Shown here: piece by piece, positions 24,605 to 33,968 of the stretch
Numbering within the stretch: the first letter of the stretch is position 1
Layout: each line of letters opens with the position of its first letter
Assembly: GCA_947177445.1 (NCBI GenBank)
Contig: CAMWUL010000030.1
Location: 1 to 38,144, forward strand
Length of the DNA: 38,144 nt
Source of the DNA: an uncultured Lachnospiraceae bacterium
GTDB lineage: Bacteria > Bacillota > Clostridia > Lachnospirales > Lachnospiraceae
Direction of reading: 5' to 3'
The notes under the pieces: generated by a model
The model's database searches: none
What the model saw: the letters and a program-made list of their open reading frames with translations, nothing else
Told to the model about the DNA's origin: nothing
Translations under genes and position numbers: made by a program

Positions 24605-26476
24605 TTATCCCTGATCAGAGGCTGATGCAATCTCCACCTGTTTTCCGCTGAAAGCAACTCCATACTTAAAAATAGTATGAATACCCTTGGAGGTCATATC
24701 TGTGTCGTACCTGCGGTCCTCAATTTGCGCTAACGCTGTTTCTGAAAGCCGCTTCAATTTCTCACCAGTAATATTTTTAACTGCTTTCAATTCTATTAAA
24801 ATACCCGGCATATTTTTCGACCTGGGCAGCAGTTGGATATCATATCGCCCTTCTCCTGACTCTCCGTTTGAGCTGATGAAATAGCGATTGTCCATTATAG
24901 CACAAAGCCCCAGTACAAAACCATGGTAAAAGTTTTCACCTACGGCGTCATAGCAGCTTACCGACTGGAGAAGGAGCCTGCGAAGTTCCTTTTGCAGCCT
25001 CGCCGCGTCATTGGAATACAGAGCTTCCTGAATTGAAATGGCTGCAGCTTGAGGAATCATATTGGTGAACTTCTGCAGAATTTCTTTGTTATATACAATT
25101 GCAATTTCCCGATTAGGCAGTGACACCTCGCACATGTAGTCACCGTTAAAGGATATCTCTGCACTCTCAGCCTTCAGGTATCCGGCTACCAGCAAGAAGC
25201 TGTAAACAGACGATGGATTGCTGCGAATCTGAGGATAAATCACACTGGTATCAATATATGTCAGAAAAGATCCTCCCTGCAGCAAATCGTTCAGGCGCTC
25301 ATAAATTTCTGTATCCGCATTGGTCAGAACCTCACCGATAATATCATTGCTGGCAGTTGACTGCCAAAATGCCCTGGGCCGGCACCCGTTACCGAAATAA
25401 TTAATGACAGACCATGGATTGAATATGTCTGAGTCTCCAAAACGATATCCATCATACCATGCGCAGATTTCCTCGAATTTCTCATCCGCTCCATAGTAGT
25501 GAACAATCTCCTTCACCTCTTGCGGCGTAAAACCAAAATATTCGCTATATCCATTATCTAATATTGAGTTTACCTTCAAATTGTTCAGCCCGCTGAAAAT
25601 GCTCTCTTTGGCAACACGCAGAATCCCTGTCAAAAAACCATAAGAAAGATGGCGGTTATCCTTAAAGCCCCCTGAAAACAGATTACGCATAAAAAGAATC
25701 ACGTCATCGTAAAAGCCCCGCATATGCCCCTGCTGAATCGGCGTATCGTACTCGTCGATAATAATAATCGGCGGAACACCATAATGCTCGTCCAGCATTT
25801 GAGAGAGACTCTGCAGTGACATCATCATATCCGTACTGTCTGCTTTCTCCTCCAGAACGGCTTTAAAATATGCTTTCTCATATTTGCTGCAATACTCACT
25901 TTCCAAAAGCCCGCTGTGACGTTGAAATTCCTGCCTCAGAATCCTTGAGATTTGCTCGTAGGTCTGCTCCCAGGTTTCCCGTTTTACATCCTTAAAGGTG
26001 ATAAAGATCACGGGATATTTTCCCTGATAGTCACGATACTTTTTACCGCAGGCCCAAATCTTTTTATCCCTGAAGTAAATGGAAGTATCTTCGTCTGTCT
26101 TTTCAAAAAAAGTACGCATCATATCCATGTTCAGAGTTTTCCCAAAACGGCGCGGACGGGTAAACAAAGATACCATGGGCCGCTCGTCCAAAAAATCCTT
26201 GATCATCATGGTCTTATCAACATAATAATACTCGGACGAGGCCAGACGATAATCCGAAATTCCAACCGGCATCGGCAGATTAGATGGTATTTTTCTTTTT
26301 CTGTATCCGCCTGACTTAATTCGGCCGTCTGAAGGCTTTTCGGCATTGGCAGGTATCATCCAGCAGCGTCCCTTTTTATATGCTCCTTCTATCCGTCCCT
26401 CTTTGCATAGAACGGCTGCTCTGCGTTCTGTGATCCCCCACAGCATTGCCGCTTCCTTTACAGTTAATTCACCCAT
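24605..26476 (-). CDS. HTH / AAA-ATPase-like / PD-(D/E)XK nuclease-like fusion protein
   Basis: A 623-residue protein. Residues ~1-55 resemble a MerR/excisionase-type winged helix (ELTVKEAAMLWGITERR, CWMIPANAEKP). Then comes the AAA-ATPase-like family core: the P-loop-like RPRRFGKT (107-114), Walker B IIIIDEYD (237-244) and GFLTGILRVAKESIFSGLNN. The C-terminus has a PD-(D/E)XK pattern: Asp near 546, ELK near 562-564, and a Q-x4-Y helix. This family is abundant in gut Firmicutes and Bacteroidetes, usually without the HTH; its job is unknown, with defence or mobile-element roles suggested. ATG 26476 follows GGGGG; an upstream ATG (26542) lacks a site. By eye it is more A+T-rich than its neighbours, hinting at transfer. 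Confidence 0.85.
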   Translation of the reverse strand: MGELTVKEAAMLWGITERRAAVLCKEGRIEGAYKKGRCWMIPANAEKPSDGRIKSGGYRKRKIPSNLPMPVGISDYRLASSEYYYVDKTMMIKDFLDERPMVSLFTRPRRFGKTLNMDMMRTFFEKTDEDTSIYFRDKKIWACGKKYRDYQGKYPVIFITFKDVKRETWEQTYEQISRILRQEFQRHSGLLESEYCSKYEKAYFKAVLEEKADSTDMMMSLQSLSQMLDEHYGVPPIIIIDEYDTPIQQGHMRGFYDDVILFMRNLFSGGFKDNRHLSYGFLTGILRVAKESIFSGLNNLKVNSILDNGYSEYFGFTPQEVKEIVHYYGADEKFEEICAWYDGYRFGDSDIFNPWSVINYFGNGCRPRAFWQSTASNDIIGEVLTNADTEIYERLNDLLQGGSFLTYIDTSVIYPQIRSNPSSVYSFLLVAGYLKAESAEISFNGDYMCEVSLPNREIAIVYNKEILQKFTNMIPQAAAISIQEALYSNDAARLQKELRRLLLQSVSCYDAVGENFYHGFVLGLCAIMDNRYFISSNGESGEGRYDIQLLPRSKNMPGILIELKAVKNITGEKLKRLSETALAQIEDRRYDTDMTSKGIHTIFKYGVAFSGKQVEIASASDQG

Positions 26477-26594
26477 TTTGTCATCCCCCGGACTCCGTTC
26501 TACGCCCACACATCTTCCAATGATAATTGTATCATGCTCCATTTGGCAGATAACCTGTTAATCTATGCCTGTTTACAAATGTACGAAAACGGTG

Positions 26595-27620
26595 TTAAAT
26601 CACAAACATCGCATCCCCAAAGCTGAAAAAGCGGTATCGCTCCCGGACAGCCTCCCCATAGGCCTCCAGCACCTGCTCACGCCCTGCCAGAGCCGAAACC
26701 AGCATCACCAGCGTGGATTCCGGCAGATGGAAATTGGTGATCAGCCCGTCCAATACCTTGAATTCATATCCGGGATAAATAAAGATCTCCGTATCAGCGC
26801 TTCCCGGTCTGACCATGCCTCTTTCATCTGCCGCACTTTCCACGGTCCGGCAGCTGGTGGTTCCCACGCAGATCACCCGGCCCCCTGACGCTTTTGTGCG
26901 GTTAATCAGGTCTGCGGCCTGTTGGGAAATCTGATAAGCCTCCGAATGCATATGATGCTCCAGAATATCGTCTTCCTTCACCGGGCGGAAGGTGCCCAGC
27001 CCCACATGAAGCGTCACAAAGGCAGTCTGCACACCCCTGGCCCTGATCTGTCCCAGCAGCTCCTCCGTAAAATGAAGCCCTGCAGTAGGCGCCGCGGCAG
27101 ATCCCTCATATTTTGCATACACGGTCTGGTAACGGTTTCGGTCCGAAAGCTTGTGCGTAATATAAGGCGGCAGGGGCATTTCTCCCAACCGGTCCAGCAC
27201 CTCCTCAAAAATACCTTCATATTCGAAGCGGACCAGGCGGTTTCCCTCCTCCACCGTTTCCACCACTTCCGCCCTCAGTACACCTCCGCCAAACTCCAGC
27301 TTCGTGCCCGGACGGCACTTTTTCCCGGGTTTTACCAGAGTCTCCCATACGTCCTTGTCTCGGCGTTTCAGCAGAAGCACCTCCACATGAGCGCCGGTGC
27401 CCTCTCTCTCCCCCAGAAGCCTGGCCGGTATGACCTTTGTGTTGTTCAGCACCAGACAGTCTCCGGGCTTTAAAAAATCCCCAATCTCCCTGAACACATG
27501 ATGAGAGACGGCGCCCGAACGCCGGTCCAGTACCAGGAGCCTGGAGGACGAGCGGTCCTCCAGGGGATCCTGGGCAATCAGCTCCTTGGGCAGATCAAAG
27601 GCAAAATCGCTCTTTTTCAC
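26595..27620 (-). CDS. queA: S-adenosylmethionine:tRNA ribosyltransferase-isomerase
   Basis: Makes epoxyqueuosine from preQ1-modified tRNA, using the ribosyl part of SAM. At 341 residues it has normal family length. Landmarks are [17 protein letters not shown] at the start, [52 protein letters not shown] and the near-terminal [16 protein letters not shown]. The start is GTG 27620, set by GGAG seven bases upstream and by the family start; the longer frame to 27728 overlaps the aminopeptidase without support. The GTG overlaps that gene's TGA (GTGA). No other queuosine gene is in the window. A 118-base gap follows, in which I see no convincing terminator. Confidence 0.95.
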   Translation of the reverse strand: MKKSDFAFDLPKELIAQDPLEDRSSSRLLVLDRRSGAVSHHVFREIGDFLKPGDCLVLNNTKVIPARLLGEREGTGAHVEVLLLKRRDKDVWETLVKPGKKCRPGTKLEFGGGVLRAEVVETVEEGNRLVRFEYEGIFEEVLDRLGEMPLPPYITHKLSDRNRYQTVYAKYEGSAAAPTAGLHFTEELLGQIRARGVQTAFVTLHVGLGTFRPVKEDDILEHHMHSEAYQISQQAADLINRTKASGGRVICVGTTSCRTVESAADERGMVRPGSADTEIFIYPGYEFKVLDGLITNFHLPESTLVMLVSALAGREQVLEAYGEAVRERYRFFSFGDAMFVI

Positions 27621-29119
27621 AGGTCCGCTCCTTCTGCAAAGGCCTTGTAGCCCCGGTATGTCTCGTAGACATCGGCCTTGCTCACAGCCTCCCAGGGCGC
27701 ATGCATATTCAGTACGGCCACACCGCAATCAATGACATTCATGCCGTACAATGCCAGAATATAAGCGATGGTTCCGCCTCCGCCCACATCTACCTTGCCC
27801 AGCTCCGCTGTCTGGTAAACAATTTTCTTATCGTCAAGCACCTTCCGCAGGTGGGCAATATATTCCGCATTGGCATCATTGGAACCGGATTTTCCCCGGG
27901 AGCCGGTAAATTTATTGAACACCATTCCACAGCCCATAAATGCCGCATTCTTTTTCTCGAAGCAGGAAGCATAGGAGGGATCGTAGCCTGCGCTCACATC
28001 CGAGGACAGCATGCAGCTGTGGGCCAGACACCGGCGCACATTCAGCTCGCTGTACTCTCCCGCCAGATTCATCAGCTCTGCCACCGTATTCTCAAAGAAA
28101 CGGGACTGCATGCCCGTAGCGCCTACAGAGCCGATTTCCTCCTTATCCACCAGGATACAGCAGACGCATCTTTCAGTCTCCTTGATATCCAGCATGGCCC
28201 GCATGGATGTAAAGGCACATACTCTGTCGTCCTGACCGTAGGCAAGGATCATGCTTCGGTCAAAGCCTGCCTCTCTGGCCTTACCGGCGGGAACAATCTC
28301 CAGCTCTGCAGAGATGAAATCCTCCTCCTCGATATCATAGGTCTTTTTCAGGATATCAAGAATTCCGGCCTTCACTGCCTCCTTAGCCTTACCTTCCCCG
28401 CTCTTATTGTCCTTATCGGAATGCTTTTCGTCCTTTTCAGAAATCTTTTCGTCCTTCTCAGAATGTTTTTCTTCCTTCTCAGACCGATCTTCCTCCTCCG
28501 CCTGTCCCAGCAAAATGGGACGGCTTCCCACGATCAGATCCAGAGCTTCGCCCTCGATGACCTTCGCTGCTTTTTTCTCCAGCTGTTCTCCTGCCAGATG
28601 GATCAGCAGATCGGAAACAAAAAATACCGGATCATCCTCATTTTCACCGATATTCAATTCAATGGTGGTTCCGTCCTTTTTCACCACCACGCCATGAATG
28701 GCAAGAGGGAGAGCCACCCACTGATACTTTTTCACACCGCCGTAATAGTGGGTGTCCAGATAAGCCATTCCGCCGTCCTCATAGAGAGGATTCTGCTTCA
28801 CGTCCAGCCTGGGGCTGTCGATATGCGCTCCCAGGATATTAAGCCCCTGGCTTATGGGCCTGCTTCCCACCTGGAACATCACAATGGATTTGTTCATCCA
28901 GACGCTGTATACCTTGTCGCCCTGCCGGAGCGTATGTCCCTCCCGGATCAGACTCTCCAGCTCCCGATAGCCTTCCGCTTCAATGGTGTTCACAATAGTG
29001 TCGATGCACTCCCGCTCCGTCTTTCCGTTGTCCAGAAATTCTCTGTATTCTTTGTTCACCTTCTCCAGCTTTTTCAGTCTCTTCTCGTCGTAGGTCTCCC
29101 ATGTGTTTTTCTTTTCCAT
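27617..29119 (-). CDS. M18-family aminopeptidase with a charged heptad-repeat insertion
   Basis: Predicted cytoplasmic dizinc aminopeptidase (aspartyl aminopeptidase family, normally a large tetrahedral complex). Metal and catalytic regions are present: [13 protein letters not shown] near residue 105, VDKEEIGS near residue 325, [10 protein letters not shown] near residue 373, and [13 protein letters not shown] near the end. It has 500 residues, somewhat longer than usual. Part of the excess is an insertion at about 205-250, dominated by four 7-residue units of the S-E-K-D-E-K-H type. This sits between VGSRPILLG and [12 protein letters not shown], which are adjacent in relatives as I recall them. 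ATG 29119 follows AGGAG with 8 bases of spacing. It lies between pheT and queA, probably in the phe transcript. Confidence 0.9.
   Translation of the reverse strand: MEKKNTWETYDEKRLKKLEKVNKEYREFLDNGKTERECIDTIVNTIEAEGYRELESLIREGHTLRQGDKVYSVWMNKSIVMFQVGSRPISQGLNILGAHIDSPRLDVKQNPLYEDGGMAYLDTHYYGGVKKYQWVALPLAIHGVVVKKDGTTIELNIGENEDDPVFFVSDLLIHLAGEQLEKKAAKVIEGEALDLIVGSRPILLGQAEEEDRSEKEEKHSEKDEKISEKDEKHSDKDNKSGEGKAKEAVKAGILDILKKTYDIEEEDFISAELEIVPAGKAREAGFDRSMILAYGQDDRVCAFTSMRAMLDIKETERCVCCILVDKEEIGSVGATGMQSRFFENTVAELMNLAGEYSELNVRRCLAHSCMLSSDVSAGYDPSYASCFEKKNAAFMGCGMVFNKFTGSRGKSGSNDANAEYIAHLRKVLDDKKIVYQTAELGKVDVGGGGTIAYILALYGMNVIDCGVAVLNMHAPWEAVSKADVYETYRGYKAFAEGADL
28400..28483 (-). repeat. Four 21-bp repeats encoding charged heptads in the M18 aminopeptidase
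   Basis: Units 28463-28483, 28442-28462, 28421-28441 and 28400-28420 read on the minus strand as [21 protein letters not shown] and SDKDNKS (residues 213-240). The middle units are the most alike and the last is the most diverged. The repeat is in frame and expanded by whole heptads. Confidence 0.85.
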
Positions 29120-29182
29120 TGTCTTTACTCCTAACTTTCTTTTTTTACAGCTTCAGCTTTTTCATTTCACAAACTATCAGAT

Positions 29183-31612
29183 TTAGCTTCTCAGCTCGAT
29201 TCCCATCTGCTCCAGTCCGTTCAGGATCTTCTTCATGGCTCCGTTTACATCGGCCTCCTCCAGCGTTCTGTCTTTCGCTCGGAAGGTAACGGAATACGCC
29301 ATGGATTTGAAGCCCTCTTTGATCTGAGATCCCTCATAGACATCAAAGAGCTCCAAGGTCTCTAAAAGCTTTCCCGCCCTCTGGGTGATCACGCCTTCGA
29401 TCTCCCCGGCCAGAATGCTCTTCGGCACCACCATACTCAGGTCCCGTTTCACCGCGGGGTATTTTGCCACGCCCTCATATTTTCTGTCAAAGGTGGTAAA
29501 GGGTTCCAGTGCCGGCATATCCAGCACCGCCACATAGGCTCTCTCCCCAATCCCGTAATTGTCCAGAACCTGGGGGTGCACCTCTCCCAGGAAGCCCAGC
29601 GTAACGCCTTCATAGCGAATCAGCGCCTGACGTCCGGGATGCAGGAAGGTCTTTTTGGCATCGGGGTCATAGGCAGGTCTTTTCTTCATTCCCACACAGG
29701 CAAAAAATTCCTCCACCGCGCCTTTCATGGTATAGAAATCCCCCTCCCCGTAAAAGCCCAGGGTGAACTGCATCCTCTCGTCGGGCAGCTCCTTTAAAGG
29801 AAGCTCTCCCGGCAGATAAATATTTCCAAGCTCATACAGCTTTACGTTCCTGTTTCTGCGGTTATAGTTGGAGGCAAGGCTGGTGAGCATTCCATTCAGG
29901 GAAATGGTCCGCATAACGGAGAAATCCTCTCCCAGAGGATTGGAAATGGTCACTGTGCGGCGAAGTGCATCGTCCTCCGGCAGCAGCAGCCTGTCAAATA
30001 CTCTGGGACTCTCAAAGGAATAGCACATTCCTTGGGAAAATCCGCAGTATTCGGCCACGTCCCTGGCCTTCTGCTCAATGCGAAGCTTATAGGAAAGCTT
30101 CCCTGCGGTGGCCTCGCCGTCGGGCAGGGTGGTGGGGATTTTGTCATAGCCGTAAAATCTGGCTACCTCCTCCGCCATGTCGGCATCGCAGTTTAAGTCC
30201 TGACGGAACCAGGGAATCACAAGCTCCACTGCACCGTCCTCCTTTTCCCGGATTCCGATCTCCAGCCGGCGGAAGATTTCCAGCATTTCCTCCCCGGACA
30301 CCTGGGTACCCAGCAGCTTATTATATTTTTCAGGCCGGAAGGGAAGAAGCTTTTTCTCCGGCATGGGACGGACCACATCCACCGTTCCCCCCACCACTTC
30401 TCCGCAGCCCAGCTCTTCGATCAGCTGACAGGCCCGGTTGATGGCTTCCAGGGCATTATGGGGCTCCAGCCCTTTCTCGAACTTTCCGGAGGCGTCCGTG
30501 CGCAGTCCCACTCTCTTGGCAGATTTCCGGATATTGGGACCGTTGAAGCAGGCGGCCTCAAACAGAACCGTAGTCACGTTGTCGGTAATCTTGGAGTTTT
30601 CACCGCCCATAATACCGGCAATACCGATTTCCTTTTCCGCGTCGCAGATCATGAGCACATCTCCATCCAGCCTGCGCATCTGTTCATCCAGAGTCTGGAA
30701 CTGATCCCCCTCCTGGGCCCTGCGGACAATGATCTTGTGTCCCGCGATGGTATCCAGATCATAGGCGTGCATGGGCTGTCCGTACTCCTCCATCACATAA
30801 TTGGTAATGTCCACCAGATTATTGATAGGCCGGATTCCGCTGGAGGCCAGCCTTCTCTGCATCCATTGGGGAGAAGGACCAATCTTGATATTTTTGCAGA
30901 CTCTGGCCAGATACCTGGGGCAAAGCTCCTGGTCCAGAACCTCCACGCTGACGTAATCGTTTACGTTCTCCTGATTTCCGGTTTCCTTCACCACGGGAGG
31001 GACAAAGGGCTTGCGGAAGGTAGCCGCCGCCTCCCTGGCCAGACCAAGAACACTGTAGCAGTCCACCCGGTTGCTGGTGACCTCGTACTCAAACACCGTA
31101 TCCCGAAGTCCCAGAAGCTCCACGGCATCGGCTCCCACCGTCGTATCGTCCGGAAAAATATAGATTCCCTCCTCCGGCGCCTCCGGGTACATGTTCCTGT
31201 CGGAGCCCAGCTCCTCAATGGAGCACATCATACCCTGAGAGGGCACACCCCGAAGCTTTCCTGCCTTAATAGGAATCCCGTCCTCGGGAAGGGGGCCGCC
31301 GTCATGGCCGCCTGCCACCTTTCCTCCGTCCAGCACCACGGGAACCTTATTTCCTTCCTTTACATTTCGGGCTCCGGTGACGATCTGTATAGTCTCCTGC
31401 CCAATATCCACCTGGCACACAATAAGCTTATCGGCATCCGGATGCTTCTCAATGGATTTAATCTGACCCACCACGATTTTTTCCAGATTCCGGTCTCTTC
31501 GCTCGTACCCTTCCACCTTGGTGCCCGACAGGGTCATGGCGTCGCAATACTCCTGATCGGTGCATTCCAGCCCGGGTACATATGCTCTGATCCATGATAA
31601 CGCTGCATTCAT
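29183..31612 (-). CDS. pheT: Phenylalanyl-tRNA synthetase beta subunit
   Basis: Beta chain of the (alpha-beta)2 enzyme that charges tRNA-Phe. It has 809 residues, the usual size. The N-terminal EMAP-type tRNA-binding domain (VGQIKSIEKHPDADKLIVCQ is its signature) spans ~40-150. B3/B4 editing and B5 domains follow (ending near MAEEVARFYGYDKIPT), and the C-terminal FDX-ACB anticodon-binding domain contains AKYPAVKRDLSMVVP. ATG 31612 is set by an AAGGAAG site 8 bases upstream and by the family start NAALSWIRAYVPG; the frame open to 31690 has no support. It is cotranscribed with pheS after a 122-base gap that contains short repeats but no terminator. Confidence 0.96.
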   Translation of the reverse strand: MNAALSWIRAYVPGLECTDQEYCDAMTLSGTKVEGYERRDRNLEKIVVGQIKSIEKHPDADKLIVCQVDIGQETIQIVTGARNVKEGNKVPVVLDGGKVAGGHDGGPLPEDGIPIKAGKLRGVPSQGMMCSIEELGSDRNMYPEAPEEGIYIFPDDTTVGADAVELLGLRDTVFEYEVTSNRVDCYSVLGLAREAAATFRKPFVPPVVKETGNQENVNDYVSVEVLDQELCPRYLARVCKNIKIGPSPQWMQRRLASSGIRPINNLVDITNYVMEEYGQPMHAYDLDTIAGHKIIVRRAQEGDQFQTLDEQMRRLDGDVLMICDAEKEIGIAGIMGGENSKITDNVTTVLFEAACFNGPNIRKSAKRVGLRTDASGKFEKGLEPHNALEAINRACQLIEELGCGEVVGGTVDVVRPMPEKKLLPFRPEKYNKLLGTQVSGEEMLEIFRRLEIGIREKEDGAVELVIPWFRQDLNCDADMAEEVARFYGYDKIPTTLPDGEATAGKLSYKLRIEQKARDVAEYCGFSQGMCYSFESPRVFDRLLLPEDDALRRTVTISNPLGEDFSVMRTISLNGMLTSLASNYNRRNRNVKLYELGNIYLPGELPLKELPDERMQFTLGFYGEGDFYTMKGAVEEFFACVGMKKRPAYDPDAKKTFLHPGRQALIRYEGVTLGFLGEVHPQVLDNYGIGERAYVAVLDMPALEPFTTFDRKYEGVAKYPAVKRDLSMVVPKSILAGEIEGVITQRAGKLLETLELFDVYEGSQIKEGFKSMAYSVTFRAKDRTLEEADVNGAMKKILNGLEQMGIELRS

Positions 31613-31635
31613 AGAGTTTACTTCCTTTCCTATCA

Positions 31636-31699
31636 TTATTCTTGAGTCTTTATTCTTGAGCTGACCATTAACGTCCCGCCAGGGAAGCATTTACTTCCC
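31636..31699 (-). repeat. Short direct and inverted repeats in the pheS-pheT gap
   Basis: TTATTCTTGAG occurs at 31636-31646 and again at 31650-31660. Next to it, GGGAAG (31682-31687) and CTTCCC (31694-31699) form a 6-bp stem with a 6-base loop. No U tract follows, so this is not a terminator. It may set the pheT/pheS ratio through RNA processing, or it may be neutral. Confidence 0.4.
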
Positions 31700-31734
31700 A
31701 TGGGCAATAAGCCCCTTTATATATGCTTTCCCTG

Positions 31735-32754
31735 TCAGAACTGCCTCAGGAAACGAATATCATTCTCATACAGCAGGCGCATGTCGTCGATCTCGTATTT
31801 CAGCAGAGCAATACGCTCCAGACCTACGCCGAAAGCAAATCCTGTATATTCCTCCGGGTCGATATTGCTCATCTCCAGCACATGCGGATGAACCATTCCA
31901 CAGCCCAAAATTTCGATCCAGCCGCTTCCCTTACAGAATCGGCAGCCCCTGCCGCCGCATTTAAAACAGGATACATCCATTTCGGCGCTGGGCTCTGTGA
32001 ACGGAAAATGGTGAGGACGGAACTTGACCTTCGTATTCTCGCCGAACAGCTCTCTGGAAAACTGGGCCAGCGTACCCTTCAAATCCGCAAAGGTTATATT
32101 TTTATCGATAACCAGCCCCTCGATCTGATGGAAGGAGGGCGAGTGCGTGGCATCCACCTCGTCCGCCCGGAACACTCTGCCCGGAGCGATCATGCGAATG
32201 GGCAGCTTTCCCTTCTCCATTTCATGAACCTGCACGCCGGAGGTCTGGGTGCGCAGCAGGATATCGCCGGTAACGAAAAAAGTGTCCTGTTCATCCTTTG
32301 CCGGATGATCCGCCGGAATATTCAGCGCCTCGAAATTATAATAATCTCTCTCCACCTCAGGACCTTCCACCACCTCATAGCCCATACCCACAAAAATCCG
32401 CTCCACCTCTTCCAGGGCAATGGTGTTTGGATGCCTGTGTCCCAGCTCGGCCTTCCTGGCCGGAAGCGTCACATCGATAACCTCCGCCTTCATCCGGGCC
32501 TCCCGAAGAGCTTTCTCCATCCGGGTTTTCTGCTCCTCCAGCACTCTTTCGATCTCCGCCCTGGCCTCGTTTACCATCTGCCCCACCTTGGGCCGCTCCT
32601 CCGGAGCAACATCCTTCATGGACTTCAAAAGCTCCGTAAGCTGCCCCTTTTTGCCCAGAACGGCTACCCGGATCTCATTCAGCTTGTCGGCAGTGTCGCA
32701 GCTCTTGATCTGCGCCTGCACCTGTTCCCTGATCTGATCTAATCTGGCTCTCAT
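31735..32754 (-). CDS. pheS: Phenylalanyl-tRNA synthetase alpha subunit
   Basis: Catalytic alpha chain of PheRS, 339 residues, normal length. An N-terminal coiled coil (~1-90) is followed by the class II core. Family landmarks are GHRHPNTIALEEVERIF, DHPAKDEQDTF (usually DHPARD), LRTQTSGVQ (motif 2 region), PSFHQIEGL and the motif 3 segment FGVGLERIALLKY. A Cys pair array (CFKCGGRGCRFC) near residue 255 is the zinc-like knuckle common in Firmicutes. ATG 32754 follows AAAGGA with 7 bases of spacing; the frame open to 32919 covers the T-box leader and is not coding. Expression is predicted to respond to uncharged tRNA-Phe. Confidence 0.96.
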   Translation of the reverse strand: MRARLDQIREQVQAQIKSCDTADKLNEIRVAVLGKKGQLTELLKSMKDVAPEERPKVGQMVNEARAEIERVLEEQKTRMEKALREARMKAEVIDVTLPARKAELGHRHPNTIALEEVERIFVGMGYEVVEGPEVERDYYNFEALNIPADHPAKDEQDTFFVTGDILLRTQTSGVQVHEMEKGKLPIRMIAPGRVFRADEVDATHSPSFHQIEGLVIDKNITFADLKGTLAQFSRELFGENTKVKFRPHHFPFTEPSAEMDVSCFKCGGRGCRFCKGSGWIEILGCGMVHPHVLEMSNIDPEEYTGFAFGVGLERIALLKYEIDDMRLLYENDIRFLRQF

Positions 32755-32830
32755 GTCTTCTTCCTTTCCCTGTTTATTTTTTCCGGCTCCGCATGGATCT
32801 GTGCAATTTCCTCTGTACGGGTCTGCACAT

Positions 32831-32879
32831 AAAAACAGTCCCCCGCAGCTCTCAAACAAAATTGAAAGCTGCAAGGGAC
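32831..32879 (-). terminator. T-box-controlled terminator upstream of pheS
   Basis: On the minus-strand RNA, bases 32879-32864 pair with 32853-32838 over 16 positions, three of them G-U wobbles, with a 10-base loop. The stem is followed by UGUUUUUA. The wobble positions become mismatches on the plus strand, which shows that the minus-strand RNA is the selected one. Confidence 0.88.
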
Positions 32880-32880
32880 G

Positions 32881-33149
32881 AAAACTCTCCGCGGTACCAC
32901 CCTGCTTCCGATGTCCCACCCCGGGACCCGGCTCTCATACGCGTAACGAGCGCAACACGGCCCAGCTTACATACAGCCCTGAAATATGCCTTCATCGCAT
33001 CATTTAAAAATCCTTCAGGACCGGGTTCTGCCGGACGACTCCGGTGGGAATTTCAAAAATTTATCTGAACCTGAGGAAGCTTTCAGCCGGTGGCTCCCTC
33101 TCTCTGCCGGAAAATAAATCTCTACTGTACACCATCAACGCCTTTAACT
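32881..33149 (-). promoter_or_regulatory. T-box riboswitch leader (phenylalanine) controlling pheST
   Basis: The leader contains the T-box AGGGTGGTACCGCGG (32903-32889), whose UGGU can pair with a tRNA ending ACCA, as expected for tRNA-Phe. Further upstream are Stem I elements, including AGAGAGGGAG and GCTGAAAGC. On the 3' side of Stem I, TGAAATTCCCAC places a UUC phenylalanine codon (33050-33048) at the usual specifier position. Uncharged tRNA-Phe should stabilise the antiterminator and switch on pheS, pheT and perhaps the genes after them. The T-box is certain; the specifier assignment is by eye. Confidence 0.92.
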
Positions 33150-33155
33150 GCCCTT

Positions 33156-33184
33156 ATTCTAGTTACTTTCACGGAAAATGTCAA
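33156..33184 (-). promoter_or_regulatory. Promoter of the pheST operon
   Basis: TTGACA (33184-33179) and TAGAAT (33161-33156) are spaced by 17 bases on the minus strand. The -35 box begins ten bases after the stop of the upstream gene. The start point would be near 33149, which gives a leader of about 395 bases. Confidence 0.85.
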
Positions 33185-33193
33185 GGACAAATT

Positions 33194-33949
33194 TTATTGT
33201 TCCTTTTTCATCCTCTTTTCTATTACTGAACCAATCACCAGTACTACCACAAACGCCGCAAACCCGCAGGCTGCCTTGCCGTAAAACACCAGGCCTGCTC
33301 TGCTCTCCATCCAGTCGTCGTCCAGAGCATGCAGATAGTAATCCGTGGATACTCCCATGGACCTGCAGATTTCCCGAAGCAGGGGCTCTGCCTGCATATT
33401 TCCCAGGTTTTCCTTGGTTCCCAGCGGAAGGCTCTCCCCTCTGCGGACCCTGGCGGCGGCGCTTCTGCTCATCATTGTCAGGATTCGGGATCCGTCCTCC
33501 AGCTCCACTATGTAGTAAGGATTATACTCTACGCCAAAGTAGAGCGGATACCCCCACAGATAATCGAAGGGCATCTTTTTCGCACCGGGCTTGGAGCCTC
33601 TGTAGGTTCCGTTTCGTGAACGGCGCGTTCTGTCGGCCCAGTCAGCCAGGTCGTATACGTTTGTATTGTATATTTTCACCGGATCAGCCGTCACATACTC
33701 CACACGGTTGAGCTCCTCCCACTCCTCTCCGGTGGTCAAATGCCGGATGCCCTCTCCTGCTTCCCTGCCCGACACGTCTCCCAGCCAGTGCTCCGAATCC
33801 ACACTGACAATATCCTCTCCATTTACAGGCGGCTCCTTCTGCAGGGACCAAAGCAGTCCCTCCACATCTGCCAGGAAAAAAACAAGAACCCCCACAGCCA
33901 GCGACGCTATGGCAGCCAAATAGGGAACTATTTTCTTTGCGATATCCAT
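33194..33949 (-). CDS. Unknown protein with N- and C-terminal membrane helices
   Basis: A 251-residue protein I do not recognise. One hydrophobic helix is at ~8-27 and another at ~222-243, followed by a basic end (EKRMKKEQ). Between them are about 195 residues, probably outside the membrane, with aromatic-rich stretches such as FDYLWGYPLYFGVEYNPYYI and an acidic EDIVSVDSEHWLGD region. ATG 33949 follows AAGGAG with 7 bases of spacing. It lies 19 bases after the YihY-like gene, so it is probably the third gene of the SpoIID-like operon. The pheST -35 box follows its stop almost directly. Confidence 0.75.
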   Translation of the reverse strand: MDIAKKIVPYLAAIASLAVGVLVFFLADVEGLLWSLQKEPPVNGEDIVSVDSEHWLGDVSGREAGEGIRHLTTGEEWEELNRVEYVTADPVKIYNTNVYDLADWADRTRRSRNGTYRGSKPGAKKMPFDYLWGYPLYFGVEYNPYYIVELEDGSRILTMMSRSAAARVRRGESLPLGTKENLGNMQAEPLLREICRSMGVSTDYYLHALDDDWMESRAGLVFYGKAACGFAAFVVVLVIGSVIEKRMKKEQ

Positions 33950-33968
33950 TTTATCTCTCCTTCGTGCT

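Noticed and set aside
26477..26594. Promoter for the ATPase-like gene (TTATCT, 16 bases, TACAAT on the minus strand)
   Set aside because: The -35 is poor and the spacing short. I record it as possible but not good enough to annotate. I also see no terminator after queA here.
27701..29134. Plus-strand open frame (477 codons) opposite the M18 aminopeptidase
   Set aside because: Antisense shadow of a clearly conserved enzyme; no motifs, no start signal.
30458..32742. Long plus-strand open frames opposite pheT and pheS
   Set aside because: Both are antisense to synthetase genes with confirmed motifs and correct length.
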